Program-made: the position numbers and the translations under genes
Notes under the pieces: model-generated
The model's input: only the letters and a program-made list of their open reading frames with translations
Databases searched by the model: none
Told to the model about the DNA's origin: nothing
Shown here: piece by piece, positions 1 through 9,982 of the stretch
Numbering within the stretch: the first letter of the stretch is position 1
Layout of the letters: each line of letters starts with the position of its first letter
Assembly (NCBI GenBank): GCA_029747585.1
Contig: JAPEVF010000558.1
Location: forward strand, 1 to 30,417
Direction of reading: 5' to 3'
DNA length: 30,417 nucleotides
Source: Pleurotus djamor
Taxonomy: Eukaryota; Basidiomycota; Agaricomycetes; Agaricales; Pleurotaceae

Positions 1-1424
1 ATAAGCTGATGATGAGGTTGGTGCAATACATAATTAACCCGACTCCAACGAGACAAATGAGCGAGAGCTGGTCGCGGCATATTTGCTTCGCTACGCCGCT
101 GGCGACGACATCGTCGAGAGGATCCAATGGAGCCGGGCGTGGTAGTTCGCTGTACCAGGATATATGGGAAGGTGATGCACAGGGGATGAGGGAAGTGAAG
201 AAATTGTCAAATGCGAGGGAGAGGGCAGCGGACCAGGCGCAGATAAAGGCGACCTCGGAGAGAGTATGAGCGAGTTTGCCGGATGTCCGCCATAGACCGA
301 GAGGTCGACCAAAGTATTCGAGCTGTAAGAGAGGTAGTGAGGCGGAATTGCCGGACATTCAGGTCATTCAAGCTCACGTAAATGGCAGCCATCACATGAA
401 CGAGCGTCAGTGGGGCGAATATGATGACCAGAGTCCTGAAGCAAATTGAGAAAGACTGGGGCCGCAAGATCCGGAGGAATAACGTACGGAGAACTACCGA
501 CTGCGCCCATGACGTGCCATCGTTGCTCGACTCGCCTGATGTGGAGGGCTACACCGAGAGCAGCTGCGGTTAGAGAGATATTAATGAAACGGAACAACTG
601 CGCAGAGCCGAAGTCAGGCGGGACCAATTTTGTAGTAGAGAGAGGCAAATACCAAAGGAACGTAGACATTGGTGAGGATGAAACGGCGAATTTGCTTCTT
701 TCGCCGCTGCCAGTTTGTAAGATATTTATTCCTGTCATCAGACTGCCTATCGGTGGACATGACGTAGTCGGGGGTGCCGGATGGGCCGGCGGGTGACTGG
801 CCACCCCACGGCGGGTCCCAAGGTGGGGTTTTGTTGTGGGCGAAAGGCGGCATTGGAGGAGGCATACCCCAGTTCTGCCCAGGACTGTACGGATCATTGG
901 CTGAATCTGGTTCTGCTTCCTTCTCTCGATCTCGCGGCCGCTCCTTGTCCTTGCGCAGAGATGACGATGCCGCCTCACGCATTGCTGACGTCGGCAGCCA
1001 TGAGATGGATCTGTCGACGATGCTCTTTCTCTCCAACTTTGCGGCGGGATTGAGCAAGTCTGCCTGCGTCATCTCCCGCGGGCGAGGCAGAGTGAAAGCC
1101 CACCAGCGAGAGGCTGCGGCGGTAGATGATCCAGGGTAGGACGAGGACTGGAGAGAGACAACATCTGAGGGACGGGTTTCTGTGGTAGGGTGGTTGCTGT
1201 CTGTGACGGAAGAAGGTTCTTTGGGGGATGGAGGCTCGTCCCTTGCCCAAGCTGCATAATAAAAGGGTAAGTAGCCTGCTAGTCGAGTGACACGAGTACG
1301 ACGCACGGGGAGAGGTGATGACGGTGGAGATTGGCGGCGGCGGTGGAGGTCTGAGGGCGTTGCTCCTAACGCTGGCCGACTTGTTCAGACTCGCATTTGA
1401 GCGAGACGAGGATGGCTGATTCAT
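1..1424 (-). CDS. Multi-pass membrane protein, likely SRF1-type (regulator of phospholipase D); partial, 3' end outside window
   Basis: Five exons read on the minus strand: 1424-1307, 1251-653, 597-488, 435-378 and 322-1; all junctions are GT-AG and phase-consistent, with introns of 52-55 nt. The start gives MNQPSSSRSN. The N-terminal half (about residues 1-220) is Pro/Ser/charge-rich and probably cytosolic, with a WWAFTLPRP motif. Then come at least four hydrophobic segments: around NVYVPLLFRFINISLTAA, SSPTLVIIFAPLTLVHVM, EVAFICAWSAALSL and LICLVGVGLIMYCTNLIIS. The conserved-looking EYFGRPLGLWRTSGKLAHTL lies between helices two and three. From memory this arrangement matches fungal proteins annotated as SRF1, which modulates phospholipase D (Spo14) in yeast; that assignment is an inference. 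The frame is still open at base 1. The start lies 120 bp from the divergent gene at 1545, so they may share a promoter. Confidence 0.72.
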
Positions 1425-1544
1425 GCACCGAGGTCAGTCAAGCACACGACTCTTAACTGCCCTTGTTCAGTGTCATCGCCCAAACTTTAGGAGTAAAAAC
1501 CCAGCCTCCATCTACTTCGGCATTTGCCGTCCCCTAGCTCCTTC
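1425..1544. promoter_or_regulatory. Divergent intergenic promoter region (120 bp)
   Basis: This is the only sequence between the start codons of the minus-strand SRF1-like gene (1424) and the plus-strand FAM192A-like gene (1545). It must hold both 5' leaders and promoters. No clear TATA box is visible; initiation is probably TATA-less. Confidence 0.5.
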
Positions 1545-2430
1545 ATGGAAGACTCCATCGTCCCCTCCCTCTCATCAGGCGCAGTCGGCTCTCGCTTCGT
1601 ATCCCAGGATGACATAGAGACCGCAAGGGAAAGAAGAGAAGAACAGTGGAAGGCTGCGTACGCTAGGCTTGGTCAGGCCCCTCCAGCCGCGCCCGTGGAA
1701 GACTCGTATGATGGCCGCAGTCTGGCAGAAGTAAGTTCCAAAAGTCAGTTACCATCGTTTGCAACCAGTATTGACTTTGCATCTATGGTTTCAAACACCC
1801 TCCCCCATAGAAACTAGCTGCCAATAGGGTACATCATCCGCGTTAACACGTCTCATCTGCAGCCTCGCTGACAGTCATATAGATTGCAAAGCAGGAGGAA
1901 TGGGAAGAGAAGACTAAACTCGGTGCGCTCTTTCTTTCTTGTTCTCATGCTCACTGTGTATTGACGCGTCTCATGATCCAGCCAACCAATACAGAGCGCT
2001 TGAGGAAGACGAGGTCCTGTTCCTCGATTCCCTGCGCGAACGTGAGGAAGAGGAAGAGCGTCAACGGAAACAAGAAGATGGGGAAGAGGTTCGCAACTTC
2101 AAAGAGTAAGTATTTGCCGCCCATACAACGTGAACTACTTGAACGACTTCGTGTAGGGCCGTTGCCGCGCGCACAACTGCGAGCAATCAACCAACCGTCA
2201 ACCCTGCCAAACCTCCCGCTCCAGCAAAGCCAGTCACTGCACCACCAGTAAAGAAAGAGGCGAAGAGAAATTTGAAGGGTGTTATTGTCAAGAAGAAACC
2301 AAAAGCTACAGCCAAACCACCTGAACAGACGACTTCCAGCGCTGCTCCGGTAAAAGACACCTCAATAAAGGATAAGCGAGCAAAGCCTGACGACGAGGAT
2401 GATACGCCAGCGAAGCGACGTAAAACTTGA
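1545..2430 (+). CDS. FAM192A/PIP30 (Fyv6-like) N-terminal-domain nuclear protein
   Basis: Five exons: 1545-1730, 1811-1828, 1883-1922, 1982-2105 and 2157-2430, giving 213 residues. Exon 2 is an 18-nt microexon coding KLAANR. The order is SRFVSQDDIETARERREEQW, then YDGRSLAEKLAANRIAKQEE, then a long acidic/basic helix with LEEDEVLFLDSL and EEEEERQRKQ, which is the hallmark of the NIP30/FAM192A domain. The C-terminus is Lys/Pro-rich, carries KGVIVKKKPK and ends PAKRRKT, a likely nuclear localisation signal. In animals the family binds the proteasome activator PA28-gamma (PSME3), and in yeast Fyv6 acts late in splicing; which role holds here cannot be told from the sequence. An in-frame ATG exists at 1524, but 1545 gives the family-like start MEDSIVPS. 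The exon structure closes without conflict. Confidence 0.88.
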
Positions 2431-2449
2431 TAAACTTTCATACAGATAC

Positions 2450-2455
2450 AATAAA
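2450..2455 (+). promoter_or_regulatory. Possible polyadenylation signal AATAAA
   Basis: AATAAA lies 20 nt after the stop codon of the FAM192A-like gene. The position is slightly close to the stop, but an A/T-rich tract follows. Confidence 0.35.
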
Positions 2456-2787
2456 TATTGATGCATTTGCTTACCTCTGGCCATGGGTCGCCTTTGCCTT
2501 GGAATTTCAACGTTCCCGTGTCAAGTTTGATGGCTCTTCTTCAACCGTCGCTTCGACAACGTTTCCACGTCTGCAAACACCCATGCTATTCACGCTATGC
2601 ATCGTTCCGATATGCACAGGATATGCGGTAATTCGGAGGATCTGAACTTTTCCTCTGCCCACCCAGTCTCGAGTAACCAGATGATTCGATCGCGTTACTT
2701 TCGATCGCTGTGTGTCGTAATCCCGTTTCTTGTCTCCCATCCCTTGGATCTATCATCAGCGAAATGGAGGGAGCCTGTTATGGGGTT

Positions 2788-2939
2788 GGCAAAGCCCTAC
2801 CATACATTGTCAAGCCCACCATAGCTTACCAAGCCCGACAGACTGGTACGCGTCTGACCAAGGCCTGAATAAACTATAACGGAATTCGCCAGGATGGCGA
2901 GACTTCGTCAGGCTTACCAGTTTCGCCAGGCCGGCCACA
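2788..2939. repeat. Degenerate tandem repeats with about 18-21 nt spacing
   Basis: Two short runs are visible. At about 2788-2846 the core AAGCCC(T/C)ACCATA-like unit occurs three times, with the third unit diverged to AAGCCCGACA. At 2885-2930 the 9-mer TTCG(C/T)CAGG occurs at 2885, 2904 and 2922, i.e. spacings of 19 and 18 nt. The units are too diverged for a recent satellite. The stretch lies between the 3' ends of two convergent genes (stop codons at 2430 and 3092), and no ORF with coding character covers it. Confidence 0.45.
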
Positions 2940-3091
2940 TTTGTAAGACATTGACCACATCGTACCAATTTGGCAACACCATATTAGTATCGCGAGGAAA
3001 TGGCCACCTGGGTCATGGGCTAGATCTTCTGTTTCTCAAATACGAGTTTATGATTTGAAAAGTATATCATCACGTATAGGATACACAGATA

Positions 3092-3381
3092 CTACACAAT
3101 CCAGGTATAAGGTTTAGGTACGGGGAGAATGACTCTTTCTGTCTCCAGAGTGGATGTATGCGCGCCGAATGTTTCTGAGAGCGGGTCTGAGTGGTGAAAA
3201 ACAATAGCGATGAAGCTAGAAACTTACCATCAGCCTGATATGCACCCCATCCTGTTTGAAACGCAGTGGTCGATCGGAGATATCCAGTAGTTGTGGCGAC
3301 CGCGAGCGCTGCAAAGAGTATCAGCACGATGATGAAGTATAGGACAAGCACGTACTCACGAAAGAGGTGGGAGCTTGGCAT
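3092..3381 (-). CDS. Small hypothetical protein (65 aa)
   Basis: Three exons read on the minus strand: 3381-3360, 3308-3228 and 3186-3092. Introns are 51 nt (GTGAGT...TTGCAG) and 41 nt (GTAAGT...ACTCAG). The product begins MPSSHLFPLAVATTTGYLRS, continues with an AFQTGWGAYQADD segment and ends KPYTWIV. I do not recognise the family. Support comes from strong splice sites that all keep phase, a TATA box upstream at 3548-3555, and an ending that only makes sense after splicing. The first intron is a multiple of three and stop-free, so its retention would add 17 mainly hydrophobic residues. A start-stop pair (ATGTAA, 3399-3394) precedes the chosen start by 12 nt. It may be a small mitochondrial or membrane-associated protein, but that is only a guess from size and composition. 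Confidence 0.6.
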
Positions 3382-3547
3382 CAAATGGAGAGGTTACATA
3401 TACAAGGCCGCGAAATGCTTACCTCAATGCCGAGGGCCTCAGGGATGTAGGGGAAAAACTAAGTGATGAAGGAAGGAGGGATGAGGAAGTGACGATGATG
3501 GGGGTAGGGAAGAAAGGGACAATGGAGACGAGGTTCGAAGTCGCGCG

Positions 3548-3555
3548 TTTATATA
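3548..3555 (-). promoter_or_regulatory. TATA box (TATATAAA) of the small gene at 3381
   Basis: On the minus strand the octamer TATATAAA stands about 167 nt upstream of the start codon at 3381. That would leave a leader of roughly 135 nt if transcription starts about 30 nt downstream. Confidence 0.5.
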
Positions 3556-4171
3556 TGCTGAAAGAAGCCTGGTCCGTGCGCAGGTGTTGAGCAGGATGTC
3601 GGGGAATGATAAGCGTGTTGGCATGAAGGACTTGGAAAATAAGACATTGCTTAGACATCCGGAAGGATGGCGGCGGTCTGGGAAGATATTTGCCTCCTGG
3701 CAAGCATCTGATATGAGCGCGATTGACTGTTGGACGGCGTACCAAGCAATCGTAAGAGGTGGTCGGCTTTGCGAATGGTATACAAATGATGGCTAGCAGG
3801 GGCCATGGTGTTTTTGTGAGGACAGGATGGGCAATGGTTCGTCATGATATGGCCAGGCGCTCGCAGCCTGTTTTGACTTATTAGGCTCACCATGGGCCAA
3901 TCATTTCGCTGATGTGGGACGTTGGGTCGGCGGTTCACCAAGGACTCGCCGTGTCGAATGTTCTACGACTGAAGTTCTGACATCCAAGGCTGTCCTATCC
4001 GCTGGGCTTTGGCACATCCGCCAACAGCATTTCGTTTCTCGGTCACGAGATTTTCGAGAGGCTGGCATGGACGCGAAATCTACATAAACCGCACCCCCGC
4101 ACAAGGGGTCCTCAGATAGTCTTTCTATCTTGTTGATCTTTGCGTATCACCTACTGTCGTCTTTCGCCAGA
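3556..4171. other. Intergenic, divergent promoters of the small gene (-) and the kinase gene (+)
   Basis: I see no ORF here with coding composition and consistent splice sites. The stretch must contain the upstream control regions of both flanking genes. The last ~90 bases before 4172 are C/T-rich, as is common for fungal leaders. Confidence 0.4.
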
Positions 4172-5957
4172 ATGTCCTACGCAAGCTCAGCTTTCTACGC
4201 CGTTCTCTACGTCGTACTCGCCTTCCAGCTTCTTTCAGTTGCTGGTAGCATTGAAGACATTGTTGCTCTCCTCGTCATCGGTGCTCTTCAAGTCGCCCCT
4301 TTTCTTGTCGTCGTCGATGCCGTCGTCTTCTGGTACCCCGCCATGTCAGCCGCCAAGTCCAGCATGTCAGTCGTCGTCAATGTCACGATCATCCTCGCCT
4401 CGATGCTCCTGTTGTGGTTGATCCCCAAGATCAATGTCGACCTCCCTACCGCGACCTCTGGTCCATTATCCGAAGCGAGCCCTACCCTGGACCTCGCTCT
4501 GATCTGCTCGCCGCCGTCTTCGCCTGAATCCTCCTGTCCCTCCACACCGACATCCGAGGTCTCGCCTAGCCCCATATCGATCGTCGAACACGAGGACATG
4601 ACATGCCTAGTCAACGAGGTCACACTCATATCCAAAGACGAGCTGCCAACAGAAACCATGGACGAGCCTGACATCTGGTATCCCGACCTCGACGTCCCTT
4701 GGATCGAGCAAAAGATCCCTGTCGGCGGTAAAGCTCGCTCTTCTGGGCTGTCGATGACCGAACTCGACCTCACCGCACCTCTTGGGACTGGCGCATTCTC
4801 TGCCGTCTTCAAGGCGAACACGACCTCGGGCAAACTGTTCGCTGCCAAGATCATCGTGAAGGACTACATCCATCCCCATCCCAAGGTCCAGTTTTCGGTG
4901 TTCAAGCAAGAGGTCCTGGCGCTCTCCAAAGTCTGCGGTCACCCGTCATTCATGAGTATCCATGGGGCTTTCGAATCGGACGATCTATTCGCATTGGTGC
5001 TGCGATGCTACGATAATGGGACCTTGGAAGACCTTATGGCGAGGAATGGCGGACGATTATCGTATAACCGCGCACGCTGGATGGCAGCCGAACTGGTAAG
5101 CCCCCCATCGAATCACAGCCATCCAAGCTGATCCTCATCTTGTTGCGTTGCAGCTCGAAGGACTCGACTTTCTTCACAAGAACGGGGTGATCTACCGTGA
5201 CCTCAAACCCTCCAACATCCTCATCGACGACGACGGCCACGCGATCTTCACCGACTTTGGCTTGTCGCACGTCTTCCCCCCTACATACGGAGATGAATTA
5301 CCGGCTTGGAAGAAGGCTCGCAGACGCGGCGGGGAGGATTTCCCCCCGCTGTTCCCTACGACGGAAGAAGAGATGGAGCAAGACCTGCTGATGAACATGC
5401 ATGTTGTGAATGATGCTGTTGGGTCGAGAGCGTATGCTGCCCCCGAGGTGTTGAATGGGGAGGTGTACAGCTATGGGGTTGACTTTTACGCGATGGGGAT
5501 ATTGTTGTATGAAATGGTCACTGGCGAGGTAGGTATCTGCTGGTTGTGGGTTCTGATTGGGCACTGACACATTTTGTATAGCTTCCCTATGTTGAAGAAC
5601 GCCAGGTTGAAGAGGATGAAGATGATGAAGACGATCTTGCTGCGTATACGCTTGACCTTGAGTTGCCGTTGATATCTGGGCTACCACGCCCATCTGGTAC
5701 GCTGTTGTCCTTCCTCGAACAGGTGAGCTATTTTATTTCATTCCTCGCGTCGCCCTATACTGATTCGTCCCGTCACTAGATTCTACTCGGACCTGACGGT
5801 ACTCCCAACTCCAGACTAAATGTGTCTGAAATGAGAGAACACCCCTACTTCGCCAACGTGTAAGCACCTCTTTCCGGCTGTCTCCTTGCAGCTCACTTAT
5901 AATCGTCGTAGTGATTGGATTGATGTCATGACGAGGCCGATGAAAGTGCCTGCTTGA
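4172..5957 (+). CDS. AGC-like Ser/Thr protein kinase with N-terminal transmembrane segments
   Basis: Five exons: 4172-5095, 5154-5528, 5582-5722, 5780-5859 and 5912-5957, coding 521 residues. Residues about 5-85 hold three hydrophobic stretches ([56 protein letters not shown]). Residues 90-195 are Ser/Pro/acid-rich. The kinase domain follows: glycine loop LGTGAFSAV (204-212), Lys226 in AAKIIVK, a candidate alphaC Glu247, catalytic YRDLKPSN (Asp324; Tyr replaces the usual His, as in AGC kinases), DFG (342-344), a long activation segment to YAAPE (about 402-406), then [16 protein letters not shown]. The C-terminal lobe contains a run of Glu/Asp ([10 protein letters not shown]) and ends with an AGC-style HPYFANVDWIDVM tail. 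All catalytic residues are present, so it is probably active. The start 4172 was chosen as the first ATG in frame, before the hydrophobic region. Membrane anchoring of an AGC-type domain is unusual. Confidence 0.88.
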
Positions 5958-6563
5958 AGGCCAATGCAATATACCTTCATTTATTATTATTTATTCGAAT
6001 ATGCTTATCATATACCCACGCAATACCCAACCATCATTGATCATTATGACCACTTTTCCAACGAGTTGACGTGCCATACCAGAATATTTGGATTGACCCT
6101 CTACAACCCTAGAAGGAACATCTGTGTCGAATTGTCCGCAGGCTTCGAAGATGTATGTACAATCCCGCCTCTGACCCCAAAGCTGAGGTCGTCGCGGAGG
6201 CCGGCCTTACGGATGTGTTTGAGACGGCATATAAGTAGAGCCTTCAAGGCGATCCTACACAAGCTCGAGCCTCATGTTAAGATCCCTGCGAGTGACAGGG
6301 GAATAATAGCCCAGATTGACGCTTCCAAGTCAAGCTGAAGAGCAGGTTGGATGAGGTAGGTCCGTGTCTCATTACTCTATCCCTATCAAACTCGGGTTTT
6401 TGCTCCTCTGTCGGCTTCAACAGGTTGACTTCGGGCTGAACTTTTGATGAGGAAGGTATGGTCAGTATCCATACAGGTGTGCTTAATCATGTATCAAGGG
6501 CAGCTCTAGGCTAGTCACAAATATAAGCTCTTTGGAACGTACGCAAAGCATGTGGACAAAAAG
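5958..6563. other. Intergenic between convergent kinase (+) and DUF6534 gene (-)
   Basis: The first ~100 bases are A/T-rich and suit 3' ends. The rest carries short open stretches in several frames on both strands (for example about 6060-6240), with no single frame supported by splice sites or a recognisable family. I call no gene here. Confidence 0.4.
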
Positions 6564-8444
6564 CTACTGTTTCGGGCGACGCCCGCTTTCGACGTCCATG
6601 TCTTCCAGCGTAAACCGCCTGGGTGTCTTATTATCATCTTCCGGCCTCAACATAGACATGTTTCCTGTAATGTCAAGGGGAGAGGTGATTGTCTAAAACG
6701 CCGTGGTCAACGAAGAGCGAGCGATTAATGAGAGTGGGACGTACTGTGAAACACGTTTGACCAGCGGACATGCTCTATTACACAAAAAGTCCAGGATCAA
6801 CCAATGATCAGATACGATGATTGGAATCCACGCACGATTGGTCGAGTACGCGACTCCGTGTTCCCGGTCACGTAAACCTGTCCCTTTGGCTTTCCCATCA
6901 ATGCACCACGATCCGCGCGCGCGTTGAGTGACGCTAAGAACGTATTTGTGTACAGCTTACTGAGCGCGAAGTCTGGGATGAAGTTACTGATAGGAAACGG
7001 GTGAGCAACAGGCGAGCTATGACAAAACAGGGATGTACGTACATTCCAGTCCCAGGCAGCGCGAGGAAGAGGATAGCGTCCGCCAATGCAAATATTGCGG
7101 TGAGTAATCCTGTCTGAACAGTGACTTCTCGAAGAGTTAGCAATGAAAGCAGGGTAAACGGCATGCATGTATGAGCTCACATATGATGATTTTATTCAAC
7201 ACGCTATCGGTAACTTCGATCCCGGTGCGCTTTCGATACTGGGGTAGAAAGGGTTTCAGTCAGTCAGTCGGCAAACAATCCCAAGCCTCGGGAACCACGG
7301 ACCAATGTTATTATGAGAGTGCCTGTGATGATAGCATCGACGAGCGCAGAAGACACCAGCCATGTCGTGGAGGCCGGTATGAACTTGGGAAAGTCTTCAA
7401 AGTTGGGGAAGATTGACACGAGAATCGTGATGGATAATCCTCCCCCTTGAAACGGGTATTTACGCGTCAATCATACACCTAGGACGGACGGATAAAAGGT
7501 TCTTACCAAAGGAAACAATTGCCAAGGTGGCAATGAATAAGGCGAGAAGCAACGATCCCGTAAGCTTCCGTATCCTATACGCTAGGAAGAGTTGTACAGG
7601 AGTCGATACGAGCACCTAGGGTGCAAGTCAGCCTTGATCATTATACAGAGAGGAGGACCGTACGATCACAACGGCATCTAGAAGTCGAGGTGGGTCAGTT
7701 AGTCGTTGCTAAAGGGCTAACTAGTGGATCCCTCGCGCACCTACTGATAATACTGCAACAAATGGGTCAAAATCAGAATGTGTCGTTTGCAAAGGTGAAA
7801 GTATACAAACGTTTAGGTGGCTTGGGTGGCTGAGAAGGGGGACGAGCTGATCGAAGAATTATGAGAACAACGACTCAACCCTGAGTTCGACCATGAGACT
7901 CACCCAGCATCACATTTATGAGCGTGTCGTAGATCATATAGCAAAGTACTACGGTGCTCAGCGTGTCCAGAATCATAAGATAGAATATCTAGAACAGCAT
8001 AGCCGGTTGGTGCGGGGAGTGTGAGATACAGAATAGTGGAAGCGCACTAAGCCGCGAAGCCATAATGGGTCTTTTTTCCTGCAAAATACCGCTGGCGGTT
8101 ACACACCAGAAGACGCCGATGGATGGCCATGGGACGTACGATCCACGATATATCTGGAAGTAATTATACAACTGAGGCACAGATGGTGTTCAGGGCAGGT
8201 CAGGCGTGCACCGAAGAATGTAGACTGACTTGAACTACGAGTACCTGCGATACAAACAGACGTGTCAGGGTCTCACAGCGGGGAGATAAATGGCGAACTC
8301 ACTCCGTAAAGGATGGTGTTCAAGAACACGCCGATCAACATTGGCCCAAAGCTGAATGCAGGGTTCAGGTGAGATCCAAAACTGCCATAGGAGGAAGTCC
8401 ACGAAAGACACTTACAAGAGCTGTGCATTTGGAGGTCCTGCCAT
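6564..8444 (-). CDS. DUF6534-type integral membrane protein, 16 exons with microexons
   Basis: Minus-strand exons: 8444-8416, 8351-8303, 8244-8230, 8171-8140, 8078-8048, 7988-7904, 7846-7811, 7752-7741, 7677-7664, 7615-7507, 7445-7303, 7238-7181, 7124-7043, 6986-6836, 6772-6745, 6664-6564; about 324 residues. The family order is clear: FGPMLIGVFLNTILYGVLVV, YNYFQIYRGSKKDPLWLRGL, IFYLMILDTLSTVVLCYMIY, then DAVVIVLVSTPVQLFLAYRI, TTWLVSSALVDAIITGTLII, VLNKIIIFTVQTGLLTAIFA and SKLYTNTFLASLNAR. That is about seven membrane helices; the last core block is the conserved DUF6534 signature. Exons of 15, 12 and 14 nt are needed to keep frame. The tail exons (6772-6745, 6664-6564) are less certain; without them translation would stop at 6797. 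One intron donor is GTCCGT (7302). The family's function is unknown to me. Confidence 0.82.
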
Positions 8445-9982
8445 ACTCTAAAGGATGCACGGGTAGAAAGGCGATCCAGCCTAATATGGGAAAAGGAGGA
8501 AGGGAAGGAAGAATCAGCGACGTCGCTAGAGAGGGGGTATAAAAGCGAAACACTGAGAAACTCACCGTTGCTCTCAAACGGGGATGTATTCTTAGACCCT
8601 GCTTCCTGATCGCATTAGAGTGGACGTTTTAGTCTCGAGGAGTGGGAGTTGATGATAACTGCGACGTTATCTGTAAGTGATGCTTCTCACCGACGGAAAA
8701 TGTTGCCAAGGCGCACCTTAAGCTGAGTAGCAACGTGATGGGATGATGCTTGATGCAGCAGATTCCGTGCTCTCTGGCACTGACAAGCCAAAACGCGAGA
8801 GATGTCAGGAGATGCTGTGAGATGAATGAGAATCGGGAGACATACCTCCGAATATGCCTCATGGGCGTCGGGGATGTTTGATTGAATCCATCATGATGTT
8901 CATGATGAGATCAAAGCATCCGTGGGGCAAAACTCCCGCTGGAGGCAATATACGCGACGAAGATCTTGATGGTAGGGCTAAAGTGATTGGGAGATACAAC
9001 ATGGGTCATTTTCTTCAGAGGCGACGCTTGAACGCGAGCCGGATAATTGGAGGCATCAATGCGTTTTCGGTTGGAACCCGAACGTGGGGGTCACATCCTC
9101 AGTGGGGACTCAAATTGATGATAAGTAATGGAAGCGGGACGAGGGGCGGCAAAGGAATGGCTGCACATATGAGAATTGAATGGTAGCCATCCATCATGGA
9201 AGAAGTCGGTCGCCACACCCCCAAGGCAGATAGGATATGCAGGAGATGGGAACGCCTAGAAATACGGGCGTCTTGGAGACGTTAATTAAGTGATGTTGAC
9301 GAAACTCGCTAACTCGCTGAGTGAGGCAGCCATATATATATTGTAGATCGACCTATGATGTCCGTCAGTGGTTGGAAATCGAGAAACGCGCTCAACGATC
9401 ACCAAACAAACGTACACAACGCGAGCGAAGCCGTTCGTTTCTTTGTCCAAACTCCAAAACACTTGACGAAGACTCAACGAAGACTATCCTCGATCTCATA
9501 CCCCAAGCTTCCCACTTAAAAATTTTAGTGGATCTACGGGCCTCTCTGCATGGACCGTCGTCTGTCCGCCCTCTCGCACTGACTAGCCTTGCCATGGATT
9601 TTCTCAAGCTCAAAATCGTTTGAATATGGATACGACAGAGGCACTGGGATCCATTACTTGGATGTATCTTGGATCTTGATATCTTGACTTAAGGTTCGCT
9701 CGAGGTTGATCGTCGTGTCGAGGGAGTCACCTGCAAACTTGATTTTGTGGCCCGCGGCCCCTCCTCGAGTGGCTTGTTTGGCAACATTTGCGCAGGTGTT
9801 CAATATCCCTCCGCAGATCCAACTTGGTAGTAAAGCAACTCTCGAGTCTTGACGACCTTCTTCTTCTTATCCTCTCACTAAAACGCCTTTACGAATACCC
9901 AGCTTGGGCGATATACCCACAACCATTGGAACGATCTCGCCTCGCCGCTTTTTGCTTGNCCCGGTCGCTGTGTCCTTTGGAG
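8445..9982. other. Gene-poor stretch
   Basis: Part of this (8445-8640) is probably leader and promoter of the DUF6534 gene; a GTGAGT...CTAG pair at about 8565-8520 on the minus strand could be a 5' UTR intron. Longer open frames at 8854-9186 (+), 8629-8862 (-) and 9321-9623 (+) have no splice support and no recognisable motif. The last 200 bases should hold the promoter of the gene at 9983. An N stands at 9959. Confidence 0.4.

Noticed and set aside
5964..6338. 124-codon plus-strand open frame after the kinase gene
   Set aside because: It overlaps the expected 3' UTR, and other frames on both strands are equally open there; no motif or splice pattern favours one.
6797..6835. Stop at 6797 as the end of the DUF6534 gene
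   Set aside because: A GTGCGT donor at 6835 followed by two phase-consistent exons gives a more protein-like charged tail; kept as an alternative, not the main model.
8382..8415. A 34-nt intron as the first intron of the DUF6534 gene
   Set aside because: Too short and without a branch-like site; the 64-nt alternative to 8352 has a CTGAAC branch-like site and also keeps frame.
8854..9186. 110-codon plus-strand frame with a TATAAAA upstream near 8537
   Set aside because: The distance from the TATA box is over 300 nt, there is no family pattern, and both strands are open in places.
9321..9623. 100-codon plus-strand frame with a leucine-rich end
   Set aside because: No repeat motif, no splice sites and no continuation; likely chance.
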